Shown one piece after another: positions 18,104-27,883 of a stretch of DNA of 64,000 nt (within the stretch, counting starts at the first letter, position 1; each line of letters opens with the position of its first letter). This stretch comes from Shinella sp. PSBB067 (lineage in GTDB: Bacteria; Pseudomonadota; Alphaproteobacteria; Rhizobiales; Rhizobiaceae): NCBI RefSeq assembly GCF_016839145.1, contig NZ_CP069303.1:1798001-1862000 (forward strand), given 5' to 3'. Position numbers and translations under genes: made by a program. The notes below the pieces were generated by a model, which was not told the origin of the DNA, searched no databases, and saw nothing but the letters and a program-made list of their open reading frames with translations.

Positions 18104-19231
18104 CTATCGCACGATGGTGAGCGTTTCCGCGGCGCGCGTAATGGCGGTGTAGAGCCAGCGTTCGCGCGTGTCGCGGAAGGCGAAGCTCTCGTCGAACAGC
18201 ACGACATTGTTCCACTGCGAGCCCTGCGCCTTGTGCACGGTCAGCGCATAGCCGAAATCGAACTCGTCATAGCGCTTGCGCGTCGACCACGGAATCTCCT
18301 CGTCGAGATTCTCGAAGGCCGCCTTGAGCAGCTTGATCTTGGCCGCGCCGCGATCCATGTCGTCGTCCTCCGGCCGGATCATCAGGTTGATGCCGGGCTT
18401 CACCGTCTCCTTGGACGAGCTCATCACCTGCCAGAGCGAACCGTTGAGCAGGCCCTTGGCGGGGTCGTTGCGCAGGCACACCAGCTTGTCGCCGGACTGC
18501 GGATAGTCGGTCGTGAAGCCCTTGAGCTCGCGCAGGCGCTGGTTGTAGCGCCGGCGGGTGCGGTTCGTGCCGACAAGCACCTGGTCCGCCTCCAGCACCA
18601 GCGTCTGGTCGACGTCGCCACGCCCGATGACGCGCGCCGCGCCGTAGTCGCCATAGGCGATGTCGCTGCCTTCGCGCACCTGCATGGCAAGCTGGATGAT
18701 CGGATTGTCGCGCGCCTGGCGGTGGATGTCCGTCAGGAGATAATCCGGCTCCTGGTTGGTGAAATAGCCGCCGCCGGACACGGGCGGAAGCTGGCCGGGA
18801 TCGCCGAGCACGAGGATCGGCGTGCCGAAGCTCATGAGGTCGCGCCCGAGCGCCTCGTCCACCATGGAGCATTCGTCGACGACGACGAGCGCGGCCTTGG
18901 CGACCGGGCTCTGCCGGTTGATGGAGAACATCGGCGAGATCGAGGTCTTGCCCGTCTCCTCGTCGGAAACCTCCTCCTCGCCGCGCGGGCGATAGATCAG
19001 CGAGTGGATGGTCTTGGCGTTCGTCGCGCCCTTCGAGCGCAGCACCTGCGCCGCCTTGCCGGTGAAGGCGGCGAACAGCACCTCGCCGTCGACATTCTCG
19101 GCAAAGTGCCGGGCAAGCGTGGTCTTGCCGGTGCCGGCATAGCCGAACAGCCGGAACAGCGGCTCGCGCCCTTCCTTCAGCCATCGCGCGACGGCCTTCA
19201 GCGCTTCATCCTGTTGAGGTGCGAATTCCAT
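18104..19231 (-). CDS. RecD-like SF1B DNA helicase
   Basis: This 375-residue ATP-dependent 5'-3' helicase-type protein starts MEFAPQQDEALKAVARWL. Walker A is LFGYAGTGKTTLARHF, Walker B is VVVDECSMVDEAL, PILVLGDPGQLPPVSGGGYF is motif III, and YALTVHKAQGSQWNNVVLFDES with WLYTAITRA provides motifs V and VI. It lacks the long N-terminal region of true RecD2, so it is the short type common in alphaproteobacteria. I chose ATG 19231; the open frame upstream lies opposite the AbrB-family gene. Confidence 0.88.
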   Translation of the reverse strand: MEFAPQQDEALKAVARWLKEGREPLFRLFGYAGTGKTTLARHFAENVDGEVLFAAFTGKAAQVLRSKGATNAKTIHSLIYRPRGEEEVSDEETGKTSISPMFSINRQSPVAKAALVVVDECSMVDEALGRDLMSFGTPILVLGDPGQLPPVSGGGYFTNQEPDYLLTDIHRQARDNPIIQLAMQVREGSDIAYGDYGAARVIGRGDVDQTLVLEADQVLVGTNRTRRRYNQRLRELKGFTTDYPQSGDKLVCLRNDPAKGLLNGSLWQVMSSSKETVKPGINLMIRPEDDDMDRGAAKIKLLKAAFENLDEEIPWSTRKRYDEFDFGYALTVHKAQGSQWNNVVLFDESFAFRDTRERWLYTAITRAAETLTIVR

Positions 19232-19373
19232 GCCCGGACTTGGCAGGATTCGCGGCCGCGAAGCAAGAGGCAACGCCCTGCGGAGCGCCCGGGAGAAAAC
19301 CCACCCCCCGTATTTGGCCCTGTTCGAAAGCCGCATGACGCGATATTGAGGGCGCAACTTCCGGAGCGATGAT

Positions 19374-20465
19374 TTGTCCCCCGCCTCCCGCACGCCGAAC
19401 GACAGCCCCACACCGCCTGCCGGCCTCGCCCGACTGCCTGCGCCCCCGCAGTGGGGCCTCGTCGCCCTCCTGTCGATCGCGACCACCCTGCCGCTCGAAG
19501 CCGCGGGCTTCCCGGCCGCCCTCCTGATGGGACCGATGCTCGCCGGCATCCTCGTCGCCATCGGCGGCGGGTCGATCCGCCTGCCGCGCGTCTTCTTCTT
19601 CCTCGTGCAGGTCGTGCTGGCGCTGATGATCGCGACCATGGTGTCGCAGGATTTCGTCGGCACCTTTACCCGGAACTGGCCGCTGATGCTGCTGGTCGTG
19701 CTCTCCGTCATCGGCGTCAGCACGCTGTCCGGCTGGCTGATCGCCCGCACCGGCATCCTGCCCGGCACGACGGCGATCTGGGGCTCGTCCGCCGGCGCCG
19801 CCTCGACCATGATGGTGATGGCGGAAGCCTACGGGGCGGACATCCGCCTCGTCGCCTTCATGCAGTATCTGCGCGTCGTCTTCGTCGCGAGCCTTGCAAC
19901 GCTCGTCGCCCATTTCGGCGGCCACGACGGCGCGGCGCCGCCACCCCACGCCTGGTTCGAGCCGGTGCCGATGCTGCCGCTCGCCGCGATGCTGGCCATC
20001 GGCGTCCTTTCCGGGCTCGCCGGCCAGAGGCTGCGCATCCCGGCCGGCGCCTTCCTGGTGCCCTTCGCCATCGCCTCGGTGCTGAATTCCGCCGGCACCG
20101 TGACGATCGTCCTGCCGCAATGGCTGCTCGTCGCCGCCTTCACCCTGCTCGGCTGGAACATCGGCCTCGGCTTCACCCGCGCCATCCTCCTGCATGCGCG
20201 CCGCGCGCTGCTGCCGACCGTCGTCTCGATCATCGCGCTGATCTCCTTTTCGGGCCTGCTCGCCGGCCTGCTGATCCTCGTCCTCGGCGTCGATCCGCTG
20301 ACCGCCTATCTCGCGACCAGCCCTGGCGGGCTCGATTCGATCGCCGTCATCGCGGCTTCCAGCAAGGTCGACATCGCCTTCGTCATGACGCTCCAGACGG
20401 CGCGGCTGATCCTCGTGACCCTGATCGGCCCCTGGCTCGCCCGCTTCATGGCCGACAGGTCCTAG
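19374..20465 (+). CDS. AbrB-family membrane transporter-like protein
   Basis: This 363-residue integral membrane protein has about ten hydrophobic segments arranged as two similar halves, the AbrB-duplication family once called ammonia monooxygenase in databases. Each half has a Gly/Pro-rich re-entry motif: LPGTTAIWGSSAGAAS in the first and YLATSPGGLDSIAVIAASS in the second. Substrate is unknown. The start is a TTG at 19374 with GGAG eight bases ahead; a nearby ATG is out of frame. Its stop overlaps the stop of the convergent LysE gene in the shared bases CTAG. Confidence 0.8.
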   Translation: MSPASRTPNDSPTPPAGLARLPAPPQWGLVALLSIATTLPLEAAGFPAALLMGPMLAGILVAIGGGSIRLPRVFFFLVQVVLALMIATMVSQDFVGTFTRNWPLMLLVVLSVIGVSTLSGWLIARTGILPGTTAIWGSSAGAASTMMVMAEAYGADIRLVAFMQYLRVVFVASLATLVAHFGGHDGAAPPPHAWFEPVPMLPLAAMLAIGVLSGLAGQRLRIPAGAFLVPFAIASVLNSAGTVTIVLPQWLLVAAFTLLGWNIGLGFTRAILLHARRALLPTVVSIIALISFSGLLAGLLILVLGVDPLTAYLATSPGGLDSIAVIAASSKVDIAFVMTLQTARLILVTLIGPWLARFMADRS

Positions 20466-21055
20466 CGCAGCATCGGCCAGAGGCTTGCCACGAGCAGGAG
20501 CGCCATCGCGATGTTGAACCATTTCAGCCGCACCGGATCGGACAACCACTGGCGCAGCGCCGAGCCGAAGCCGGCCCAGGTGGATACGCTCGGGAAATTG
20601 ACGATGGCGAAGGCGACGCCGACGATCAGCACGCTTGCCGTATAGTTCGCCGCATTCGTATAGGTCGCCATGGCGGAAACGGCCATGACCCACGCCTTCG
20701 GGTTGACCCACTGGAAGGCGGCGGCTTCGAGGAAGCTCATCGGCCGTGTACCGGCCCTGCCCTCGCCGACGCTGCGCGCGGTGCCGATCTTCCAGGCGAT
20801 CCAGACGAGATAGGCGCCGCCGGCGAATTTCAGCACGGTATAGACGAGCGGCACGGCGTCCAGCAGCGCGCCGAGACCGAAACCGACGGCAAGCAGCAGC
20901 ACGAGGAAGCCGACGCCGATGCCGCACATATGCGGGATCGTCCGGACGAAACCGAAGTTCACGCCCGAGGCGAAGAGCATCATGTTGTTGGGTCCGGGGG
21001 TTATCGAGGTCGTGAGGGCGAAGACGAGCAGCGCAAGAAAGATTTCGATCTGCAT
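20462..21055 (-). CDS. LysE/RhtB-family amino-acid exporter
   Basis: This 197-residue protein has six hydrophobic segments and the family start MQIEIFLALLVFALTTSITPGPNNMMLFASG. LysE/RhtB proteins export amino acids such as homoserine, threonine, lysine or their analogues. The substrate cannot be predicted here. It converges with the AbrB-family gene, and the two stop codons share four bases. Confidence 0.9.
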   Translation of the reverse strand: MQIEIFLALLVFALTTSITPGPNNMMLFASGVNFGFVRTIPHMCGIGVGFLVLLLAVGFGLGALLDAVPLVYTVLKFAGGAYLVWIAWKIGTARSVGEGRAGTRPMSFLEAAAFQWVNPKAWVMAVSAMATYTNAANYTASVLIVGVAFAIVNFPSVSTWAGFGSALRQWLSDPVRLKWFNIAMALLLVASLWPMLR

Positions 21056-21175
21056 GGCAGACTCTTGTGATCCGTATTGTTTTTTCCGATTGATAGTCCA
21101 TCTCTCGGCTACGGCCAGCCAATTCTTGTCATTGAGACAATTCCGGCCGGCGATGCATTGTTCATGGAGCGCGGC

Positions 21176-22021
21176 ATGAAAGCGGAACTACCGGCAGTCA
21201 CCCTTCCCGGCGGACGGCAGGTGCCGGCCCTCGGCCTTGGCACCTGGCACATGGGCGAAAGCCGCGCGTCTGCGGCCGAGGAAGCCGCCAGCCTGCGCAC
21301 GGGGCTGGACCTTGGCATGACACTGATCGACACGGCGGAAATGTACGCCGACGGCGGCGCGGAGGAGGTCGTCGGCGAGGCGATCCGCGGCCGGCGGGAC
21401 GAGGTCTTCCTCGTCAGCAAGGTGCTGCCCGGTAATGCCAGCCGCACCGGCACGGTTGCCGCCTGCGAGGCGAGCCTGAGGCGGCTCGGCACCGATCATA
21501 TCGATCTCTACCTCCTGCACTGGCGCGGCCGCCACACGCTCACGCAGACCGTCGAGGCCTTCGAGACGCTGAAGGCCGAGGGCAAGATCGGCGCCTGGGG
21601 CGTCTCCAACTTCGACGAACCCGACATGAAGGAACTGCTGGGCGCCGTCGAGCCGGCCCGCCCCGCCGCCAACCAGGTGCTCTACAACCTTGCCCGCCGC
21701 GGCATCGAATACGATCTCCTGCGCTGGAGCCAGGTGCAGGGCATTCCGGTCATGGCCTATTCGCCCCTCGACGAGGGCCGCCTTGTCGGCCATCCGGCGC
21801 TGGAGGAGATCGGCCGCATCCACGATGCCAGCGCCGCGCAGGTCGCCCTCGCCTTCCTGCTCACGAGACCCGGCGTCATCGCGATCCCGAAATCGGGCGC
21901 GCCCGAGCGCGTGCGCGAGAATGCCCGCGCCTGCGAGATCCGCCTCACGTCGGAAGACCTCCGCCACCTCGACGAAGCCTTCCCGCCGCCGACGCGCAAG
22001 CGACCGCTGGAAATGATCTGA
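21176..22021 (+). CDS. Aldo/keto reductase
   Basis: This 281-residue TIM-barrel oxidoreductase uses NADPH to reduce a carbonyl. The catalytic tetrad is visible: Asp in LIDTAEMY, the Tyr of the same motif, Lys in LVSKVLPG, and His in [18 protein letters not shown] and [12 protein letters not shown] (cofactor site) follow. I chose ATG 21176 because GGAG lies seven bases before it, although ATG 21164 is also in frame. Substrate is unknown. Confidence 0.9.
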   Translation: MKAELPAVTLPGGRQVPALGLGTWHMGESRASAAEEAASLRTGLDLGMTLIDTAEMYADGGAEEVVGEAIRGRRDEVFLVSKVLPGNASRTGTVAACEASLRRLGTDHIDLYLLHWRGRHTLTQTVEAFETLKAEGKIGAWGVSNFDEPDMKELLGAVEPARPAANQVLYNLARRGIEYDLLRWSQVQGIPVMAYSPLDEGRLVGHPALEEIGRIHDASAAQVALAFLLTRPGVIAIPKSGAPERVRENARACEIRLTSEDLRHLDEAFPPPTRKRPLEMI

Positions 22022-22032
22022 AACGAAAAGGG

Positions 22033-22050
22033 CTTCCCGCCGGGAAGGTT
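22033..22050 (+). terminator. Small hairpin after the aldo/keto reductase
   Basis: CTTCCC-GCC-GGGAAG forms a short stem a few bases past the stop, with A-rich sequence before it and no clear T run after. Weak terminator or part of the neighbouring repeat. Confidence 0.35.
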
Positions 22051-22063
22051 CGAAAACCTCTCC

Positions 22064-22154
22064 TTCGTCATGCTCGGGCCTGTCCGGAGCATCTGCAAAG
22101 TCCCGTTTTTTCAATACGTTGGCAGATCCTCGGCACAAGGCCGAGGATGACGGC
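22064..22154. repeat. RIME-like double-palindrome repeat, copy 1
   Basis: The element contains ATGCTCGG...CCGGAGCAT (one mismatched arm) and the perfect ATCCTCGG-cacaagg-CCGAGGAT. A second copy of the same order and sequence is at 53444-53534. Such double-palindrome units are widespread between rhizobial genes. Confidence 0.75.
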
Positions 22155-22206
22155 AGCGGGCGGGGCAAGGCAAGGCTTCAATCCCGCCGACCGCCCGTGC
22201 AGAAGC

Positions 22207-22779
22207 TCACATTCCCTGCGGGCCGCGGTTCATCGCGGCGATGCCGGTGCGGCAGACTTCGACGAGCCCGAGCGGCTTCATGATCGCCACGAACTGGTCG
22301 ATCTTGGAGGACTTGCCGGTGATCTCCAGGATGAAATGCTCCGTCGTCGCATCGACGACCTTGGCGTGGAAGGCGTCGGCAAGGCGCAGCGTTTCCTGCC
22401 GCATCTCGCCGGAACCGACGATCTTCACCAGCGCCACTTCGCGCTCGATCGGCCGCTCCTGGCCGAGGACCTTGGCGCGGACGGTGAGGTCGACCACGCG
22501 ATGGACGGGCACGATGCGCTCGAGCTGCGACTTGATCTGCTCCAGGACGCCCGGCGTGCCGCGCGTCACGATGGTGATGCGCGACAGATGCGCCTCGTGC
22601 TCGGTCTCGGAAACCGTGAGGCTCTCGATATTGTAGCCGCGGCCGGAGAACAGCCCGATGACGCGGGCAAGGACGCCCGGCTCGTTGTCGACGAGCACCG
22701 AGAGCGTATGGCTCTCGGCGACCTGCGTCTCCTTGGCGATGAAGTAGGCGGAGCCCGTGGGCTGAAGGTGTGCGTTCAT
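22207..22779 (-). CDS. ilvH: Acetolactate synthase small subunit
   Basis: This 190-residue regulatory subunit contains an N-terminal ACT domain (HTLSVLVDNEPGVLARVIGLFSGRGYNIESLTV is the region, residues about 23-55) that binds valine for feedback control, and a C-terminal domain that activates the catalytic subunit. It follows ilvI on the same strand with 17 bases between, so the two are one operon under the attenuator at 24632-24747. Length is slightly above the E. coli proteins, normal for alphaproteobacteria. Confidence 0.96.
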   Translation of the reverse strand: MNAHLQPTGSAYFIAKETQVAESHTLSVLVDNEPGVLARVIGLFSGRGYNIESLTVSETEHEAHLSRITIVTRGTPGVLEQIKSQLERIVPVHRVVDLTVRAKVLGQERPIEREVALVKIVGSGEMRQETLRLADAFHAKVVDATTEHFILEITGKSSKIDQFVAIMKPLGLVEVCRTGIAAMNRGPQGM

Positions 22780-22796
22780 GGTTCTCTACCTTTTCA

Positions 22797-24575
22797 TCAA
22801 ACGAGCTGGCGGCCCTTGGCGTCGATCGCATTGGCGACCGCTTCGTCCGTGGCCTCGTCGGGCAGCAGCATTTCGTTATGTGCCTTGCCCGAGGGGATCA
22901 TCGGGAAGCAGTTCGCGAGATTGGCGACGCGGCAGTCGAAGATGACCGGGCGCTTGACGTCGATCATCTCCTGGATGGCCGCATCGAGGTCGGCCGGCTT
23001 GTCGCAGGCGATGCCGACGCCGCCATAGGCTTCCGCCAGCTTCACGAAGTCCGGCATCGCTTCCGTATAGGAATTCGACAGGCGGTTGCCGTGCAGCAGC
23101 TGCTGCCACTGGCGCACCATGCCCATATACTGGTTGTTCAGGATGAAGATCTTGACCGGCAGGTTATACTGCACCGCGCAGCTCATTTCCTGGATGCACA
23201 TCTGGATCGAGGCATCGCCGGCAATGTCGATGACAAGGCTGTCGCGGTGCGCGACCTGGACACCGATCGCCGCCGGGAAGCCGTAGCCCATCGTGCCGAG
23301 GCCGCCGGAGGTCATCCAGCGGTTCGGCTGCTCGAAGCCGTAGAACTGCGCGGCCCACATCTGGTGCTGGCCGACTTCCGTCGTGATGTAGGTGTCGCGG
23401 TCCCTGGTCAGCTCGTAGAGCCGCTGGATGGCATATTGCGGCATGATCACGTCGTCGCTCGCCTTGTAGGCAAACGAGTTGCGCGCCCGCCACTTGGCGA
23501 TGGACGTCCACCAGTCGGCCTGGGCCGCCTTGTCGTAATCCTTCGCGCTCGCCCGCCACTGGCGGACCATGTCTTCCAGGATATTGCCGACATCGCCGAC
23601 GATCGGCACGTCGACGCGGACGTTCTTGTTGATCGAGGACGGGTCGATGTCGATATGGATCTTCTTCGAGTTCGGCGAAAACGCGTTGAGGCGGCCGGTG
23701 ATGCGGTCGTCGAAGCGCGCGCCGATGCAGACCATGACGTCGCAGTCATGCATCGCCATGTTCGCCTCGTAGGAGCCGTGCATGCCCAGCATCCCCAGCC
23801 AGTTCTTGCCGGAAGCCGGATAGGCGCCGAGGCCCATCAGCGTCGAGGTGATCGGGAAACCCGTGATCTCGACCAGCTCGCGCAGGAGGCGCGAGGCTTC
23901 CGGGCCGGAATTCACCACGCCGCCGCCGGAATAGATGATCGGCCGGCGCGCGGAGCGCATCAGGCTGACGGCCGCCGCGATCTGGTTCGCATCGCCCTGG
24001 ACCTTCGGCTGGTAGCTCTTCTGGACGGGCGCGTCGGACGGCGGCGTATAGGTGCCGGTCGCGAACTGGACGTCCTTGGGAATGTCGACGACGACCGGCC
24101 CCGGCCGGCCGGACTGCGCGACGCGGAACGCCTCGTGGATGATGCGGGCGAGCTCGTTGACGTCCTTGACCAGCCAGTTGTGCTTGGTGCAGGGGCGCGT
24201 GATGCCGACCGTGTCGCACTCCTGGAAGGCGTCCGATCCGATGAGCGTGGTCGGAACCTGGCCGGTGAGGCAGACGAGCGGGATGGAATCCATCAGGGCG
24301 TCCTGCAGCGGCGTCACGGCATTGGTCGCGCCGGGGCCGGAGGTGACGAGCATGACGCCGACCTTACCGGTGGAGCGGGCATAGCCTTCGGCCATGTGGC
24401 CGGCGCCCTGCTCGTGGCGCACGAGGATGTGCTCGATGTCGTCCTGCTGGAAGATCTCGTCATAGATCGGCAGGACGGCGCCGCCCGGATAGCCGAAGAT
24501 ATGTTCAACGCCGTTGTCTTTCAGGGCCTGCAAGACAATTTCGGCGCCCGTCATCTGGTTTTCTGTTCCGCTCAT
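22797..24575 (-). CDS. ilvI: Acetolactate synthase large subunit
   Basis: This 592-residue thiamine-diphosphate enzyme joins two pyruvates, or pyruvate and 2-oxobutyrate, as the first common step of branched-chain amino acid synthesis. The N-terminal ThDP region is IFGYPGGAVLPIYDEIF with the catalytic Glu in VRHEQGAGHMAEGYAR. The C-terminal ThDP/magnesium motif is GDASIQMCIQEM, and MVRQWQQLLHGNRLS is typical. I chose ATG 24575 (MSGTENQM); 24554 is an alternative. Transcription should depend on the leader and terminator upstream. Confidence 0.96.
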   Translation of the reverse strand: MSGTENQMTGAEIVLQALKDNGVEHIFGYPGGAVLPIYDEIFQQDDIEHILVRHEQGAGHMAEGYARSTGKVGVMLVTSGPGATNAVTPLQDALMDSIPLVCLTGQVPTTLIGSDAFQECDTVGITRPCTKHNWLVKDVNELARIIHEAFRVAQSGRPGPVVVDIPKDVQFATGTYTPPSDAPVQKSYQPKVQGDANQIAAAVSLMRSARRPIIYSGGGVVNSGPEASRLLRELVEITGFPITSTLMGLGAYPASGKNWLGMLGMHGSYEANMAMHDCDVMVCIGARFDDRITGRLNAFSPNSKKIHIDIDPSSINKNVRVDVPIVGDVGNILEDMVRQWRASAKDYDKAAQADWWTSIAKWRARNSFAYKASDDVIMPQYAIQRLYELTRDRDTYITTEVGQHQMWAAQFYGFEQPNRWMTSGGLGTMGYGFPAAIGVQVAHRDSLVIDIAGDASIQMCIQEMSCAVQYNLPVKIFILNNQYMGMVRQWQQLLHGNRLSNSYTEAMPDFVKLAEAYGGVGIACDKPADLDAAIQEMIDVKRPVIFDCRVANLANCFPMIPSGKAHNEMLLPDEATDEAVANAIDAKGRQLV

Positions 24576-24631
24576 CGGATTTCCGTCCGTCTCTTTTCGC
24601 ATTTCAGGGTGATTATCGAACTTCTGGGCAT

Positions 24632-24656
24632 AAAAAAAGGCCCCTGGAGGAGCCTG
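24632..24656 (-). terminator. Attenuator terminator upstream of ilvI
   Basis: On the minus strand GGCTCC and GGGGCC pair around TCCA (one G-U pair), followed by seven T. It lies 57 bases before the ilvI start and just after the leader peptide. A competing inverted repeat, GCGCATGGG (24709-24701) with CCCATGCGC (24671-24663), joins the leader's last codons to the region before the terminator. Confidence 0.8.
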
Positions 24657-24687
24657 CTTACCGCGCATGGGTGCTTTCGCCGGATGG

Positions 24688-24747
24688 TTACACCACCCTG
24701 CCCATGCGCCTTCCCACCACAAGAATGATAGCCGTCAGATTTTTCAT
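24688..24747 (-). CDS. ilvIH leader peptide (branched-chain attenuator)
   Basis: ATG at 24747 opens a 19-codon frame, MKNLTAIILVVGRRMGRVV, ending TAA at 24688. Seven of nineteen residues are Leu, Ile or Val, including the block IILVV, exactly the amino acids made by the downstream operon. It is followed by an alternative hairpin and a terminator. Low charged Leu/Ile/Val tRNA would stall the ribosome and should prevent terminator formation. A promoter only eight bases upstream implies that the mRNA starts at or next to the AUG, so the peptide is probably leaderless. The regulatory model is inference from classical attenuation. Confidence 0.85.
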   Translation of the reverse strand: MKNLTAIILVVGRRMGRVV

Positions 24748-24755
24748 GGTGCGGA

Positions 24756-24784
24756 TTGTTAACGGCAAAGCAAACGCGCGTCAA
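24756..24784 (-). promoter_or_regulatory. ilvIH promoter
   Basis: On the minus strand TTGACG (24784-24779) and TAACAA (24761-24756) are 17 bases apart. Eight bases then separate the -10 from the ATG of the leader peptide, so transcription should begin at or within a base or two of that ATG. Confidence 0.65.
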
Positions 24785-24918
24785 CGCCTTTCGGTCTGTC
24801 CCGCAATGGCACGCTTTTCGGCAAGGGCCGCAGGACGCGACCCGGAGGCGCTTCAATTCGAAACCTCTTATTAAGTGGCCTTCGGTAAGGTCGGGCCTGA
24901 TGGCAAGGAGTGCCGGAC
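24785..24918. other. Divergent spacer, ilvIH to HerA-like gene
   Basis: This 134-base spacer lies between the ilvIH promoter and the HerA-like gene. AAGGAG at 24905-24910 is the latter's ribosome site. I see no other element. Confidence 0.35.
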
Positions 24919-26982
24919 GTGCTGAACAATGATTTTCAGTCCTCTCTGATGGCCGGCGAACAGGATCGCCGCGACGGAATGGCGGCCGGAAACCGCCTGC
25001 TGGGCCGCGTCGTCGCCTGCAACGGCTCGCATGCCACCATCAGCGCGATGGCCGAAGCCGGCGAGACGGCGCTCACGGAACTGTGGGTCGTCGGCCGGCT
25101 CATCTCCATCTCCGTCGGCCGCAACCGCATCGTCGCACTCGTCTATTCCATGTCCACCGACCAGCAGAACTGGACGGAGCACCACGACACGATCTTCCGC
25201 GTCGAGGTCGAGCTTCTGGGCGAGATTCGCGTCAGCGCGGACGGCCGCGAGGAATTCTCCGCCGGCATCACCGACTATCCCTATCTCGGCGCCATCGCCC
25301 ACCGCATCCGCGCCTCTGACCTCGCGATGGTCTACGACACCGGCAAGAAGGACGTGTGCGTCATCGGCAAGCTGACGCAGGACGAAAGCCTCGACGCGAC
25401 GATCCACGTTCCCTCCATGCTGGAGAAGCATTTCGCCATCGTCGGCACCACCGGCGTCGGCAAGTCCACCTCCGTCACCCTGCTGCTCCACAAGGCGATC
25501 CAGGCCGATCCCAGCCTGCGCGTGCTGATCCTCGACCCGCACAACGAATTCGCCTCCGCCTTCGGCGACCTTGCCGTCGTCATCGATACAGATACGCTGG
25601 AACTGCCCTTCTGGCTGTTCCGGCTGGACGAGTTCGCCGAGGTCGTCTTCCGCGGCCGCCCGCCGGTGGTCGAGGAGATGGACATCCTGCGCGATCTCGT
25701 GCCGGAGGCCAAGCGCGCCTTCCGCGGCTCGCCGGAAAGCGGCCTCGTGCGGCGCACCAGCGAGAAGAGCTCTGTCACGGCGGACACACCGGTGCCCTTC
25801 CGCATCGCCGACCTGCTCGCCCTCATCGACGAGCGCATCGGCCGGCTCGAAGGCCGGGCGGAAAAGCCGCACCTGCGCTCGCTCAAGGTGAGGATCATGG
25901 CGGCGATCAACGACCCGCGCTACCATTTCATGTTCTCCTCGAACACGATCACCGACACGATCCTCGACACCATCGCCCGCATCTTCCGCATTCCCGGCGA
26001 GGGCAAGCCGGTAACGACCTTCCAGCTTGCCGGCATCCCGTCGGAAGTCGTCAATTCGGTCGCCTCGGTGCTCTGCCGCATGGCCTTCGAAATCGGGCTG
26101 TGGAGCAATGGCGGCGTGCATATGCTCGTTGTCTGCGAGGAGGCGCACCGCTACGTGCCGGCCGATCCCAACCTCGGCTTCACGCCGACGCGCCAGGCCA
26201 TCGCCCGCATCGCCAAGGAAGGCCGCAAATACGGCGTCTCGCTCGGCATCATCACCCAGCGTCCCGGCGAGCTCGACCCGACCATCCTTTCCCAGTGCTC
26301 GACGATCTTCGCGATGCGCCTTGCCAACGATCACGACCAGGAGATCATCCGCTCGGCGATCCCCAACTCCTCCTCCTCGACGACGAGCTTCATCTCCTCG
26401 ATCGGCAATGGCGAGGCCATCGCCTTCGGCGAGGCCGTCGCCGTGCCGATGCGCATGCGCTTTTCCCGCGTCGAGACGAACCGCCTGCCGAAAGCGAACG
26501 GCACCGGCCTCAAGGCCGGGGACGATACGCCGCAAAGCGTCGACCTGCGCTCCATCGTCGCCCGCATGCGGGCGGTGTCGGGCCCGGACATTTCGAGCTT
26601 CCAGAATTCCTACCTCTCGGCGCAAGGCCGGAACGACCCGCTGCCGACCGGCTACGAGGACGCCCCCTACGAGGACGAGGAAGATTACATAGAAGCGCTC
26701 CAGAGCGCGGCGCCCGCCGCCCGCGCGCCTTCCGCGCCGCCGGTCCATGAGCCCTACCGGCCGGACATGCTGCCGGGCGCCGCCGGCGCCTATGAACCAT
26801 CGCCCCGGGAACGTTTCGAAGCCGTCCGGCGCGAGCTCGCCTCCGAGCCGCCGCGTCCCGCCGCCGATCCCTACCGCCAGACGCCCCGCCCCGCCTTCGG
26901 CGAGCAGCAGGAGCCGCGGCGGGAAGGCTCCATTCGCGAGCAGCTCCTGAAGAAACCGCTCAGCAGCCTGATCCGGCGATAG
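24919..26982 (+). CDS. HerA-like hexameric ATPase (DUF87)
   Basis: This 687-residue P-loop protein resembles the HerA/FtsK superfamily of DNA translocases. After an N-terminal beta-barrel-like region ([13 protein letters not shown]) comes Walker [17 protein letters not shown] near residue 175, Walker [14 protein letters not shown] near residue 405, and the [24 protein letters not shown] segment in sensor position. The last 130 residues are Pro-, Glu- and Arg-rich and probably unstructured. NurA is not visible nearby. I chose GTG 24919, with AAGGAG eight bases ahead; GTG 24910 would overlap that site. Its 3' end overlaps miaA by 23 bases. Confidence 0.85.
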   Translation: MLNNDFQSSLMAGEQDRRDGMAAGNRLLGRVVACNGSHATISAMAEAGETALTELWVVGRLISISVGRNRIVALVYSMSTDQQNWTEHHDTIFRVEVELLGEIRVSADGREEFSAGITDYPYLGAIAHRIRASDLAMVYDTGKKDVCVIGKLTQDESLDATIHVPSMLEKHFAIVGTTGVGKSTSVTLLLHKAIQADPSLRVLILDPHNEFASAFGDLAVVIDTDTLELPFWLFRLDEFAEVVFRGRPPVVEEMDILRDLVPEAKRAFRGSPESGLVRRTSEKSSVTADTPVPFRIADLLALIDERIGRLEGRAEKPHLRSLKVRIMAAINDPRYHFMFSSNTITDTILDTIARIFRIPGEGKPVTTFQLAGIPSEVVNSVASVLCRMAFEIGLWSNGGVHMLVVCEEAHRYVPADPNLGFTPTRQAIARIAKEGRKYGVSLGIITQRPGELDPTILSQCSTIFAMRLANDHDQEIIRSAIPNSSSSTTSFISSIGNGEAIAFGEAVAVPMRMRFSRVETNRLPKANGTGLKAGDDTPQSVDLRSIVARMRAVSGPDISSFQNSYLSAQGRNDPLPTGYEDAPYEDEEDYIEALQSAAPAARAPSAPPVHEPYRPDMLPGAAGAYEPSPRERFEAVRRELASEPPRPAADPYRQTPRPAFGEQQEPRREGSIREQLLKKPLSSLIRR

Positions 26983-27883
26983 CGGCCTCGGGATCGATCC
27001 GCCGCCAGCTCTCGTCGAGCTGGTTGCGAAACCATGTCATCTGGCGCTTGGCATATTGCCGTGTGGCGGCCGCGCCGCGCTCGGCGGCCTCCGCCTCGCT
27101 CATCTCGCCTGACAGCATGGCCGTGATCTGCGGCACGCCGATCGCCTTCATCACGGGCATGGCAGGGGAAAGACCGAGCGCCAGCAGCGCCTTCACCTCC
27201 TCCACCGCGCCGGATTTCAGCATCGCGCCGAAACGCCGGTCGATGCGGGCGGCAAGCGTTGCCCGGTCGGGCAGCACGACGATCTTCTCCGCCCGCAGCG
27301 GGTCGATCACCGCCTGCCCCGTCGCCGCCTGGAAGGCGGTTATCGACCTGCCCGTCGCCTCCAGCACCTCCAGCGCACGCACGATGCGCTGGCCGTCTCC
27401 CGGCATCAGGCGGGCGGCCGTTTGCGTATCGCGCGCGGCCAGCTCCCGGTGGAGCGCTTCTGCACCTTCGGCAGCCAGCCGGCCGCGCATCCGCTCCCGC
27501 ACGTCGTCGGCAATGACCGGCATGTCCGACAGCCCGCCCGTCAGCGCGCGAAAATAGAGCCCTGTCCCGCCGACGAAGACGGGAAGCCTTTCCCGCGCGC
27601 GCAATTCGCCGACAAGGGCCGCCGCCTCGCGCAGCCAGTCGCCGGTGGAATAGGCGGCGCCTGCCGGCACATGGCCGTAGAGCCGGTGCTCGATGCCGCC
27701 CATCTCCTCCGGCTGGGGACGGGCCGTCAGGATGTTCAGCGTATCGTAGACCTGCATGCTGTCCGCATTGACCACGACGCCGCCGTGCTCGGTGGCCAGC
27801 CGCACGGCGAGCGCGGACTTGCCGCTTGCCGTCGGGCCCGTTATCAGGATCGCGTCCTGCTTTCGATCAAGGTTTCTCATCAT
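26960..27883 (-). CDS. miaA: tRNA dimethylallyltransferase
   Basis: MiaA transfers a dimethylallyl group to A37 of tRNAs reading UNN codons. The 307-residue product has the P-loop [19 protein letters not shown] near residue 14, [30 protein letters not shown], and [18 protein letters not shown] at the C-terminus. Start is one of two adjacent ATG codons, 27883 or 27880. That places its start codon on top of the opposite start of serB (27882). The 3' end overlaps the HerA-like gene tail to tail. Confidence 0.95.
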   Translation of the reverse strand: MMRNLDRKQDAILITGPTASGKSALAVRLATEHGGVVVNADSMQVYDTLNILTARPQPEEMGGIEHRLYGHVPAGAAYSTGDWLREAAALVGELRARERLPVFVGGTGLYFRALTGGLSDMPVIADDVRERMRGRLAAEGAEALHRELAARDTQTAARLMPGDGQRIVRALEVLEATGRSITAFQAATGQAVIDPLRAEKIVVLPDRATLAARIDRRFGAMLKSGAVEEVKALLALGLSPAMPVMKAIGVPQITAMLSGEMSEAEAAERGAAATRQYAKRQMTWFRNQLDESWRRIDPEAAIAGSGC

